Origin: Bacteroidetes bacterium 43-16
Lineage (GTDB): Bacteria > Bacteroidota > Bacteroidia > Chitinophagales > Chitinophagaceae
Length of the DNA: 64,000 nucleotides
Reading direction: 5' to 3'
NCBI GenBank assembly: GCA_001897525.1
Contig: MKTB01000021.1
Location: 41,124 to 105,123, forward strand
This document shows, piece by piece, positions 18,447 to 26,314 of the stretch. The notes under the pieces are model-generated. The model made no database searches. It saw only the letters and a program-made list of their open reading frames with translations, and was not told the origin of the DNA. The stretch's first letter is position 1, and every line of letters starts with the position of its first letter. Both the position numbers and the translations under genes were made by a program.

Positions 18447-19481
18447 TTATGGGCGGATGCTGATCTCTTTCACTGATTGCAATTGCTGATCAGCAATTAA
18501 GTAGATATAGTACACCCCGGCCGGGATCGTTTCCGGCAAATCAATATTTATTTTCCCGGATTTAAAGTTGTTGTTATACACTTCTTGTCCCGTATTATTG
18601 ATGATCCTGATATCGAAAGCACCACCTGTGAAAGCGCTGTTTTCTATCGTGATATTCCTGTTTGCAGGATTAGGATAAACATTCAGCTTGTTGTTGAACG
18701 TATTATTCCTGATCGATGTGGTATTAGAACAATCGGCATTGGCCAGATCAATAATTTCTTTAACGTTCAAAGCTCTTGACCAGAACCCGAGGTCATCAAT
18801 ATAGCCTTTGTAAGGCACATCTATATTGGGATTTCCGCCCGTTGGTAAATCTATCCCGCCTATCCAGGTAGGATTTTGAGTAGGCGCATAGGTATTAGCT
18901 GGCAGATTATTTGATGCCAGTAAATTGCCATTAATATAGATAAAATTTTTACTCAGGTCTTTATCATATACAACAGTAACATGTTCCCATTCAGAAGTTA
19001 CGGTTCCGATAGCCGGGTATTTGAATTCAGTATTATGATGATGTGATATGCAATGCGTGTAGGCATGTGGCGCGCTTGAACCTGGATCACCAAGCGTGAT
19101 GCGGTATTTGTGATCATAGTTAGCTGTACCTCTTTCTGCGATAATATCTTGTCCTGTACCGGGTGCCGAGGTTCTTTTTATCCAAAAGGCAATCGTGAAA
19201 GACGTAGGTGTCACCGGTAAAAGGCTGTTTTGTATCACCAGCTTTTTATAGTTACCATCAAAGTAAACCGCAGCATTTGCATTCTGGCAACGGTCCGGGG
19301 CAAATACAGTCCCGTAGTTTGTTGCATGATTACTATTGCCGCTCAGGTCATTGTAATTGTTGGTAAAAGAGTACCAGGCTTTCAATTGGGTAGTGGGCAC
19401 ATAACCTGGTAATTGCTGTGCTTTCAAAGAGCCGATACTGATAACAGATAAGGCTAAAATTGTTAAGGTCTTTTTTCTCAT
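18447..19481 (-). CDS. Secreted LamG-domain protein with T9SS C-terminal sorting tail
   Basis: 344 residues. Signal peptide (LTILALSVISIGSLKAQ), then a concanavalin-like LamG domain (LKAWYSFTNNYNDLSGN, FTIAFWIKR, WEHVTVVYD, GYIDDLGFWSRALNVKEI) at about 33-240. The C-terminal 80 residues start NVYPNPANRNITIEN and end VKEISIRP, a type A T9SS sorting domain, so the protein should be exported by the type IX system and anchored or released at the surface. Likely binds a glycan or other ligand; no catalytic domain is seen. Confidence 0.88.
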   Translation of the reverse strand: MRKKTLTILALSVISIGSLKAQQLPGYVPTTQLKAWYSFTNNYNDLSGNSNHATNYGTVFAPDRCQNANAAVYFDGNYKKLVIQNSLLPVTPTSFTIAFWIKRTSAPGTGQDIIAERGTANYDHKYRITLGDPGSSAPHAYTHCISHHHNTEFKYPAIGTVTSEWEHVTVVYDKDLSKNFIYINGNLLASNNLPANTYAPTQNPTWIGGIDLPTGGNPNIDVPYKGYIDDLGFWSRALNVKEIIDLANADCSNTTSIRNNTFNNKLNVYPNPANRNITIENSAFTGGAFDIRIINNTGQEVYNNNFKSGKINIDLPETIPAGVYYIYLIADQQLQSVKEISIRP

Positions 19482-19679
19482 GAATGACTAAAATTTTACA
19501 AATAAACAGATTTATGTTCTAATTTTTGTCACATAAAAATTTATTATATGCTGTTAATGGACTGTTTGTGGAATTATCTATAAAACCCTGCAGGAACTTT
19601 TATAGCAGGCTGATGCAGGATTTTCTGCTGGCGTAAGTGGGTATAAAGGCATTCATCAGGCCCGGATCGCTTTTAAAGC

Positions 19680-19713
19680 AAAAGGGTGCTGCGATTGATC
19701 GCAGCACCCTTTT
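19680..19713. terminator. Intrinsic terminator after the SDR gene
   Basis: A perfect 34-nt palindrome, AAAAGGGTGCTGCGAT on the left arm with a two-base centre. On the minus strand it lies just past the stop of the SDR gene at 19732. The rest of 19482-19731 holds no gene that I can see. Confidence 0.85.
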
Positions 19714-19731
19714 GAAATGGTTTAATATTGC

Positions 19732-20454
19732 TTAAGGATTAGTGGACCATAAGCTGAAATCCTTTACCAGGGCACGTTGCGGCAATTTCAGGTGATCGAC
19801 TACCAGTTGCGCCAGGTCTTCCGGCTGCAATACTTTCTCTTCATTGCCATCCGTAAAATTAGCGTTCATGGTCATCTCCGTAGCTATAGTGCTCGGGTTC
19901 ACGGTAGACACACGAATGTTGGACTTTCTTAATTCCTGCATCAAAGCTTCTGAAAGGTTATTTACTGCCGCTTTAGACGCACCGTAGGCACTCAGGTTGG
20001 CATTGCCTTTCAAGCCTGCTGTAGAACCGATATTGATCACATCTCCGCTGTTTTGCGCCAGCAGGTGTGGTAAGGTCTCCATGATGGTATAGTAAGCTCC
20101 AAATACATTGGTTTTGATGACCTGTTCCCATTCCTTGATCGGGGTATCTTTAAAGCTGCCTACTTTTAAAATACCGGCATTGTTGATCAGGATATTTACG
20201 GCCTGTAATTCATCTGTGATGCTTTTGATTGCAGTTTGTACCTGCTCATATTCGCTTACGTCTGCGGTATGAAGGGCTACTTTTATACCGGGATTGATCT
20301 TTAGCGCTGCTTCTTTTACCAGTACCAGGTCTGCTTCCGTTCTTGCGATTAAGCCTAAGTGAACGCCTTCTGCCGCCAGGGCTAAGGCCATTGATTTGCC
20401 CAGGCCTTTTCCGGCTCCTGTAATTAAGGCTGTTTTGCCTTGTAATGATTGCAT
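19732..20454 (-). CDS. 3-ketoacyl-ACP reductase-like SDR
   Basis: 240 residues. Classical SDR: TGAGKGLGKSMA cofactor loop, NNAG, the catalytic Ser in INIGSTAG and YGASK. The best general match is the FabG-like group annotated as 3-ketoacyl-ACP reductase, but these are numerous and substrate cannot be inferred. It stands alone between a REP-like repeat and a strong terminator, away from any fatty-acid synthesis gene, so it is probably not the housekeeping FabG. Confidence 0.82.
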   Translation of the reverse strand: MQSLQGKTALITGAGKGLGKSMALALAAEGVHLGLIARTEADLVLVKEAALKINPGIKVALHTADVSEYEQVQTAIKSITDELQAVNILINNAGILKVGSFKDTPIKEWEQVIKTNVFGAYYTIMETLPHLLAQNSGDVINIGSTAGLKGNANLSAYGASKAAVNNLSEALMQELRKSNIRVSTVNPSTIATEMTMNANFTDGNEEKVLQPEDLAQLVVDHLKLPQRALVKDFSLWSTNP

Positions 20455-20507
20455 GTTTGTTGTTTTATATGGCCCTGTTCTCTGCGGATAACAGGTATAG
20501 TGAAAAT

Positions 20508-20606
20508 GAGAGGTGGCTTGCTGTATATCATATGGAGCTTATCACATTTCGACAGGCTCAATGTGACATAGCGTATAATGTGACATCAGGTATGCAGACA
20601 CCTCTC
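20508..20606. repeat. REP-like intergenic palindromic repeat
   Basis: About 99 bp bounded by the inverted repeat GAGAGGTG (20508-20515) and CACCTCTC (20599-20606). Inside is a second palindrome, TCACATT...AATGTGA, around TTCGACAGGCTC. The core resembles dispersed REP-like repeats that I know from Bacteroidota intergenic spaces. It lies between pepD and the SDR gene. Confidence 0.55.
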
Positions 20607-20614
20607 TGCTTAAT

Positions 20615-22051
20615 TTATTTTTTAGGAATATGGGCAAGAATGTCCTGCACAAAATCCCAGAATTTCTGAACGGAGCTGATGCTTACTCTTTCTTCAGGAG
20701 AGTGGGCTCCCTTGATGGTAGGGCCAAAGGAGATCATTTCCATATTGGGATAATGAGCGCCTATGATACCGCATTCCAATCCTGCGTGGCAGGCCTCAAC
20801 GATAGGTGCTGCACCGAATTTTTGTGTATAAAGATCTTTCATAACACCCAGGATAGAACTGTTAGGATCAGGTTTCCAGCCCGGGTAGTCGCCGGAGGTA
20901 TTTACACTTAACTCAGCCAGTTCACATACTGCCTCTATCTGCTCTGCAAGGGCAACTTTTGTAGATTCCACCGAAGAGCGGGTAAGGCATAAGATCTGCA
21001 GATCGCCTGCTTTCAGGGCTACACGCGCAAGGTTGTTAGATGTTTCTACCAGGCCTTCAATATCCGGGCTCATCCGGTACACCCCGTTGTGGATCGCTTT
21101 AAGGGTATAAATGATCTTTGCAGAATCCTCTTGTGATAATGCCTGAGCTGTTGTATCAGCAGCAGACAGTTCTATGCTTAAGCCCGGCTCCAGGGAAGCG
21201 AACTCTTGCATGATCTCTGTCTTCAGGCTATCAAAATTAGCCTGGAAGGCTTCAAAATTGCCGCAATAGAAATGCGCCTGTGCTTCTCTCGGGATAGCAT
21301 TGCGCAATCCGCCGCCATCAATTTCAATCAACTGGATATCGTCCACATCCAGGTACAAAAATCTGCCCAGGATCACATTGGCATTGCCCAATCCTTTATG
21401 GATGTCCATACCGGAGTGGCCGCCATTCAGGCCTTTGATCACGATCTTCGCCGCTTCTCCTATACCTTCTTCTAATTCGTAAGTCTGAGTGGCCGTAACG
21501 TCAACGCCACCTGCACAACCTATGCTGAATGCATCATCTTCTTCAGTATCCAGGTTCAATAAAATATCGCCCTGTAGCTGGCCTGGCTGTAAGCCTAAAG
21601 CCCCGGTCATGCCCGTTTCTTCATCTATCGTGAACAGCGCTTCCAGCGCCGGGTGCGGTATGTCCTTCGATTCCAGGATGCTCATGATCGTGGCTACGCC
21701 AATACCATTATCTGCACCCAGGGTAGTACCTGCTGCTTTTACCCAATCCCCTTCGATTTTCATGATGATGCCCTGGGTTTCAAAATCGAAAACAGTATCC
21801 CCGTTCTTTTGACAAACCATGTCCAGGTGCGATTGCAGGATCACCGGCTTACGGTCTTCCATGCCCGGAGTGGCCGGTTTTTTGATGATAACATTACCAA
21901 CAGCATCCACTGTAGTGTCCAGCCCGAGTGATTTACCGAAAGCGGCTGCAAATTCGATCACGCGTTCTTCTTTCTTGGAAGGGCGTGGTACGGCATTCAA
22001 TTTGGAAAAATTCTTCCAGATAACCTGAGGTTCTATATTAGTTAAAGGCAT
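20615..22051 (-). CDS. pepD: Aminoacyl-histidine dipeptidase (Xaa-His dipeptidase)
   Basis: 478 residues from the ATG at 22051. M20 metallopeptidase: LQSHLDMVCQ (zinc His), TTLGADNGIGVA (bridging Asp), FTIDEETGMTGA (Glu pair), and a late CHAGLECG His. PepD cleaves Xaa-His dipeptides such as carnosine. I reject a longer frame that would start at 22105, because a good promoter (TTTG-N17-TACCTTTG, minus strand, 22078-22106) overlaps it and would put the transcript start downstream of that codon; MPLTNIEPQVIWKNF is also the normal N-terminus. Confidence 0.93.
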   Translation of the reverse strand: MPLTNIEPQVIWKNFSKLNAVPRPSKKEERVIEFAAAFGKSLGLDTTVDAVGNVIIKKPATPGMEDRKPVILQSHLDMVCQKNGDTVFDFETQGIIMKIEGDWVKAAGTTLGADNGIGVATIMSILESKDIPHPALEALFTIDEETGMTGALGLQPGQLQGDILLNLDTEEDDAFSIGCAGGVDVTATQTYELEEGIGEAAKIVIKGLNGGHSGMDIHKGLGNANVILGRFLYLDVDDIQLIEIDGGGLRNAIPREAQAHFYCGNFEAFQANFDSLKTEIMQEFASLEPGLSIELSAADTTAQALSQEDSAKIIYTLKAIHNGVYRMSPDIEGLVETSNNLARVALKAGDLQILCLTRSSVESTKVALAEQIEAVCELAELSVNTSGDYPGWKPDPNSSILGVMKDLYTQKFGAAPIVEACHAGLECGIIGAHYPNMEMISFGPTIKGAHSPEERVSISSVQKFWDFVQDILAHIPKK

Positions 22052-22077
22052 AATAAAATTGGGTGATTTAATGAGAC

Positions 22078-22106
22078 CAAAGGTAGTATAAACGGGATAA
22101 ATCAAA
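22078..22106 (-). promoter_or_regulatory. Bacteroidota-type promoter for pepD
   Basis: On the minus strand, TTTG (22103-22106), 17 nt, then TACCTTTG (22078-22085), matching TTTG-N17-19-TAnnTTTG. Its position decides the pepD start codon. Confidence 0.65.
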
Positions 22107-22242
22107 TGGTTAATTAATTGTTCAAAACAGGCGCTTACCGGTGCAATATGTGCGGTTGATGCGCTTCAAATCGGGGGTTGCCTGTTAAGTTTGGGGAATT
22201 TTGAGTTATTTTCGTCTTTCATAAAGACCAATACTTTTTCCT

Positions 22243-23562
22243 GTGCAAATAGACGCGGTTACCCTCAAAGATTTATCGGTATTCAATGGTGAGCAGAATG
22301 TTTTTGACTTAATAGACCGGACAAGCTCTCACCTGGGCGCTGCGCGCCTGAAACAATATTTACAAAGCCCGTCGCAAAGCTTTGAACGCTTGATGGATAT
22401 CCAGGATGCGGTAAAATACTGGACCCGCCACGAGGCGGAGTGGGAATCTTCTATTTCCAATGGCACACTGGTGATGTTGAAAGAGTTTTTTGAATCCTCT
22501 GATGGGCTGCATTACAAGCCCAGCTCCTGGATGTTTGCCGTAGATGCTGCATTGCAGCGTATGTTCAATAAGAATGCCTATTCGCTGTTGCAGTTCTCTG
22601 TTTTTCACCTGATCGACCTGGTAAAGGGCCTGAAAAAGATCGTAGATATAGAAGATGCAGATACGCCAGGATTGGTGCAGGAGGCCAGGGAGGTATTTCA
22701 GCACTTCCTGGAGCAGAAAGCCAGCCGGGAGCTGCTGGGCTTAGACCGCCAGTCCTCTTTAAGGGCATTGATGCATGGCGGTTACCAGGCAAGGAGACAG
22801 CTCAAGAAATTTATCAGCACCTTGTTTGAGCAATTTGCCAATATGGATTGCTGGCACAGCATGGCCAAAGCCGGGAAACAACTGGGCTTTACCATGCCCA
22901 CAATAAACCGTGATGAGCAGGTCACTTTATCGGCACAAGGCCTTTTTCACCCATTACTTTCCTATGCAGTGCCTTATGATATTGAACTGGGCAAGGATAA
23001 GCATATGCTTTTCCTGACCGGGGCCAATATGTCCGGGAAAAGTACCTTGCTGCGCAGCCTGGGCCTGAGTGCTCTGCTGGCCCATATTGGTATGGCCGTG
23101 CCGGCACAGGCTTATACCATCAGTTTCCTGGAAGGGATCATTACCAATATGCAGGTAGAGGACAATATCTTTAAAGGAGAAAGCTACTTCTTTGCCGAGG
23201 TGCAAAGGATGAAGATCACGGCACAGAAAATCCAGCACAGCACAAGGCACCTGGTATTGATGGACGAGCTGTTTAAAGGTACTAATGTGCATGATGCCTA
23301 TGAGTGCAGCAAAGCCGTGATCCAGCACCTGATCCAGCATAAACAGAATCTCCTGGCCTTGTCTACCCACCTGTATGAATTATATGATGAGCTTAAGAAT
23401 GAGACCGGGATTGCCTTCCGGTACTGTAATACCAATATTGACCCGGCAGGGAACTACTCTTTTACTTACGAATTAAAAGAAGGGGTATCCAATGATAAAA
23501 TAGGCTTCCTGGTTTTGCAGCATGAGGGCATCTTAGAAATTTTAAAACGCGGCAATACGTAA
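22243..23562 (+). CDS. MutS-like ATPase lacking the mismatch-recognition domain
   Basis: 439 residues starting at GTG 22243. The protein has a lever/clamp-like helical region (about 1-230) and a MutS family ATPase domain: Walker A GANMSGKSTLL at about 260-270, LVLMDELFKGTN (Walker B and signature) and ALSTHLYELYDEL. There is no N-terminal mismatch-binding domain and no Smr endonuclease tail, so it is neither MutS1 nor MutS2. Bacteroidota carry such short MutS-related proteins; their role in repair or recombination is not established. Confidence 0.85.
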   Translation: MQIDAVTLKDLSVFNGEQNVFDLIDRTSSHLGAARLKQYLQSPSQSFERLMDIQDAVKYWTRHEAEWESSISNGTLVMLKEFFESSDGLHYKPSSWMFAVDAALQRMFNKNAYSLLQFSVFHLIDLVKGLKKIVDIEDADTPGLVQEAREVFQHFLEQKASRELLGLDRQSSLRALMHGGYQARRQLKKFISTLFEQFANMDCWHSMAKAGKQLGFTMPTINRDEQVTLSAQGLFHPLLSYAVPYDIELGKDKHMLFLTGANMSGKSTLLRSLGLSALLAHIGMAVPAQAYTISFLEGIITNMQVEDNIFKGESYFFAEVQRMKITAQKIQHSTRHLVLMDELFKGTNVHDAYECSKAVIQHLIQHKQNLLALSTHLYELYDELKNETGIAFRYCNTNIDPAGNYSFTYELKEGVSNDKIGFLVLQHEGILEILKRGNT

Positions 23563-23577
23563 TTCATTTATAAAACT

Positions 23578-23585
23578 TACTTTTG
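23578..23585 (+). promoter_or_regulatory. -7 promoter element for hpt
   Basis: TACTTTTG matches TAnnTTTG, 23 nt before the hpt start. No convincing -33 TTTG. Confidence 0.5.
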
Positions 23586-23608
23586 CCCTACAATAATCCC
23601 CGATAATA

Positions 23609-24145
23609 ATGGAGTCAATAGTAGTGCACGGTAAGACATTTGTACCTTATATTTCCGATGAGGAAATCCAGGCTAAATGTTTTGAAATAGCGGTAAAGAT
23701 CAATAATGATTATAAAGGCGAAAAGCCTTTGTTCATCGCGATACTGAACGGCTCTTTCTTATTTGCAGCAGATATGTTTCGTCATATCGACCTGGAAGCA
23801 GAAATATCGTTCATTAAACTGGTATCCTATAAAGGAACGACCTCTACGGGTAATGTGGTAACGGCCATAGGCCTGGACGAGCGCGTGAAAGACCGCCATG
23901 TCATTATCATTGAAGATATCTTAGATACAGGAAGAACTTTGTACCAGTTCTTACCTGAATTGTACAACCAAAACCCTAAATCGCTGAAAATAGCGACCCT
24001 GCTGACCAAGCCTACTGCGCGTTTGTTTGATGTACAACCAGATTATCTTGGTTTTGAGATCCCGGACAAGTTTGTTTTGGGTTATGGACTGGATTATGAC
24101 GGGTTAGGCAGGAACATTCCCAGTATCTATCAATTGGAAGAATAA
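23609..24145 (+). CDS. hpt: Hypoxanthine phosphoribosyltransferase
   Basis: 178 residues. Purine salvage: hypoxanthine or guanine plus PRPP gives IMP or GMP. The PRPP-binding loop is VIIIEDILDTGRTL, with LNGSFLFAADM before it and VLGYGLDYDGLGRNIP at the end as in HPRTs. Monocistronic-looking, with its own -7 element upstream and 78 nt to gcvH. Confidence 0.95.
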   Translation: MESIVVHGKTFVPYISDEEIQAKCFEIAVKINNDYKGEKPLFIAILNGSFLFAADMFRHIDLEAEISFIKLVSYKGTTSTGNVVTAIGLDERVKDRHVIIIEDILDTGRTLYQFLPELYNQNPKSLKIATLLTKPTARLFDVQPDYLGFEIPDKFVLGYGLDYDGLGRNIPSIYQLEE

Positions 24146-24223
24146 TTAATATTTGAAAAATCTGAACTTCAATCCAATAATATTATTAATTTCACACACA
24201 GTAAATATAAAAACAAAAGTATT

Positions 24224-24601
24224 ATGAGCGTTCCAGCAAATTTAAAGTACACCAAAGAGCATGAGTGGGTAGCTTTAGAAGGTGATATAGCCACCATTGG
24301 TATCACAGATTTCGCACAGAAAGAATTGGGTGATATCGTATTTGTTGAAGTAGAAACAGTTGGTCAACAATTAGGTGCTAACGAAGTTTTCGGTACGGTA
24401 GAAGCGGTGAAAACGGTTTCTGATCTGTATTTGCCGGTTGCTGGTACCGTGTTGGAATTGAATGCAGCCCTGGCTTCTGAGCCGGAGTCGGTAAACAATG
24501 ATCCTTACGGAAACGGCTGGATGATCAAATTAAAAGTAGACAATCCGGAAGACGTTGCAGCATTATTGGATGCAGAAGCATACCAGTCTGTGATCGGATA
24601 A
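24224..24601 (+). CDS. gcvH: Glycine cleavage system H protein
   Basis: 125 residues. Carries the lipoyl group of the glycine cleavage complex and shuttles the aminomethyl group from P to T protein. The lipoylated Lys is residue 63 in VEAVKTVSDLYLP; YTKEHEWV and PYGNGWMIKL are family hallmarks. The P, T and L genes are not in the window, and the next gene is a VanZ-like protein 15 nt downstream. Confidence 0.97.
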   Translation: MSVPANLKYTKEHEWVALEGDIATIGITDFAQKELGDIVFVEVETVGQQLGANEVFGTVEAVKTVSDLYLPVAGTVLELNAALASEPESVNNDPYGNGWMIKLKVDNPEDVAALLDAEAYQSVIG

Positions 24602-24616
24602 TTGTAAAATATCTTT

Positions 24617-25027
24617 ATGTTGACCATCTTTAATTGGTTCAGAAAGCATAAAAAAGTTGCAGCCTTTTGTTTCTATACATGGGCTGCAATTATTTTTGGT
24701 GCCTGCCTCATGCCCGGAAAGGATGTGCCCAGCCTTTCTATATTTCAGTATGACAAGCTGATCCACTTCGGCATCTTCGGATTGCTGGCCTTTCTTTTCC
24801 TGTTCTTGTTCCGCAATCCAGCTTTGATGCAAGCCGGAGTAATCGTTTTCCTTTCCTGCACCGCTTATGGTTATTTCGTAGAAATACTGCAGGGGAGCGG
24901 TATCACCGCAGGGCGCAGCTTTGACCATTACGATGCCCTTGCCGATGCGGTGGGCGCGGCTTTGGGCGTGACTATATTCTTTGTATTAAAATATTTCGGA
25001 GACCGGAAACTGCGCAAAAAAACTTAA
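24617..25027 (+). CDS. VanZ-like membrane protein
   Basis: 136 residues with about four hydrophobic segments. The VanZ pattern is seen in DKLIHFGIFGLLAFLFLF, then YGYFVEILQG and FDHYDALADAVGAALG. VanZ was named for teicoplanin resistance, but most homologues have no known role in it. It begins 15 nt after gcvH and is probably co-transcribed with it. Confidence 0.85.
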   Translation: MLTIFNWFRKHKKVAAFCFYTWAAIIFGACLMPGKDVPSLSIFQYDKLIHFGIFGLLAFLFLFLFRNPALMQAGVIVFLSCTAYGYFVEILQGSGITAGRSFDHYDALADAVGAALGVTIFFVLKYFGDRKLRKKT

Positions 25028-25042
25028 GAACTGATCTGCTCA

Positions 25043-25279
25043 TTACAGCAACATCATCAGTAAGGGCATTACCATCGCATTGAGGACGAATAAGCCGGTA
25101 TATTCAGCTTTCCGGGTCCTGGAAAGTACCAGCGCTGCCAGGAAATTAGCTATAGCGGCATAAACACAAAGAATGATTGCTTCGAAGCATTTTTCTTCCA
25201 ATTCAGCTTGCAGTATTGTATGGATGAGTACCAGGTCTATAAGCACTAAAATACAGAAAAACAGGGTTTTTCGCTTCAT
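25043..25279 (-). CDS. Small hypothetical membrane protein
   Basis: 78 residues with three hydrophobic stretches (about 6-22, 33-53, 60-78) and a basic start MKRKTL. I do not recognise the family. It begins one base after the stop of the phosphodiester glycosidase gene on the same strand, which suggests co-translation. Confidence 0.5.
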   Translation of the reverse strand: MKRKTLFFCILVLIDLVLIHTILQAELEEKCFEAIILCVYAAIANFLAALVLSRTRKAEYTGLFVLNAMVMPLLMMLL

Positions 25280-25280
25280 T

Positions 25281-26042
25281 TTATAAGGCTTTGCTCACAG
25301 CAATAATCACCCCGAAATTGCCTCCTTTATAAGCATAAGACTGCTCCGGCAGGTAAGTCTGGCTGATGGCACCATCCAGGTAGAGCGCATATTTACAGCC
25401 TTTTTCTTTGAAGAACAGTGCGAAGTCGTAGAAATTGATCAGTCCGCGCGACATCATAAAAATACAATCTCCATTGGGCAGGATACCCACGCCGTTACGG
25501 ATATTTACATTTTCAGATCCCTTATTTAAAGTAGGATTGATGACTCCATCGACCAGGACCATAGGGCCGGATTGTGTCGCGAACTTTACCCCTGCAGCCT
25601 TGAATGTTTCTCTTGTGGTAATATGGGCAGTGCCTTTATCAGTAATGTAGAATACACCATTAGGCTTCATGTAAAAGTTGCCGCGGCCATTTGCTTTATT
25701 CAGCTTCCTAAGTGTTTTGCCCTGCTCTATATATAGGCCCAGGGGACTATTATCCTCCATATACATCCCTCCGTTCATCGCAAAAACCAATTGCTGTTTT
25801 TGCTTTACCGAAAGCCATTGGTCCAGGGAATCAAAATTCCGGAATATATGCCCGTCCTCTGCTTTCCAGAACAATTGTACCACTGCCGGTTTGCAGGTAA
25901 ATACCAGGAACCGCTCATCCGCTGCAACAGTAATTTGTGGAACGGGCGCGGCTTTTGCTGCATCAGCAAGCTTGGGTGGAGTACCTGTATTATGGCATCC
26001 AGATACAATAGTCATTAAAAAAATGAGCCACAAATTTTTCAT
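25281..26042 (-). CDS. Phosphodiester glycosidase family lipoprotein (NAGPA/DUF2233-like)
   Basis: 253 residues. Lipobox VSGC (Cys about 16). The core follows the NAGPA/DUF2233 pattern: AMNGGMYMEDNSPLGLYIE, ATQSGPMVLVDGVINP, RNGVGILPNG and CKYALYLDGAISQTYLP, like the uncovering enzyme of animals and the bacterial YigE-like proteins. These cleave sugar phosphodiesters; the bacterial substrate may be a surface polymer but is unknown. Probably in an operon with the 78-residue membrane protein downstream. Confidence 0.82.
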   Translation of the reverse strand: MKNLWLIFLMTIVSGCHNTGTPPKLADAAKAAPVPQITVAADERFLVFTCKPAVVQLFWKAEDGHIFRNFDSLDQWLSVKQKQQLVFAMNGGMYMEDNSPLGLYIEQGKTLRKLNKANGRGNFYMKPNGVFYITDKGTAHITTRETFKAAGVKFATQSGPMVLVDGVINPTLNKGSENVNIRNGVGILPNGDCIFMMSRGLINFYDFALFFKEKGCKYALYLDGAISQTYLPEQSYAYKGGNFGVIIAVSKAL

Positions 26043-26154
26043 CTTTTAAGTGCTTGTATTCATTAAAGAGATGGATTCGCTGTCTGGTAGTGTTGATGCA
26101 GATAGGTAGGGCGGGGAACGAATAAGGCCGTTTAGTGATTTATCAAATTAAGAG

Positions 26155-26290
26155 GGTGTCTAAAAAGTACTATTTCGTAATCTCGACTGTAGCATAGCGG
26201 AATGGAGCAATCTAAACGTCAAGTATTTATACTTGTGAGATTGCTCGACTTCATTATATTTCGCTCGAAATGACGCGCTTTTTAGACACC
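26155..26290. repeat. MITE/REP-like element with 13-bp terminal inverted repeats
   Basis: 136 bp bounded by a perfect inverted repeat: GGTGTCTAAAAAG (26155-26167) and CTTTTTAGACACC (26278-26290). The inside is nearly self-complementary: AGCAATCT...AGATTGCT flank CAAGTAT/ATACTTG, and both halves carry TTTCG/CGAAA blocks like the dispersed repeats seen between genes in many Bacteroidota. It has no coding capacity. It lies between the helicase and glycosidase genes. Confidence 0.75.
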
Positions 26291-26314
26291 GTCTTTTGAA
26301 GAGCCTTTACAGGC

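Noticed and set aside
22052..22105. 54-nt N-terminal extension of pepD
   Set aside because: A promoter overlaps it (TACCTTTG at 22078-22085, minus strand), so it would lie upstream of the transcript start.
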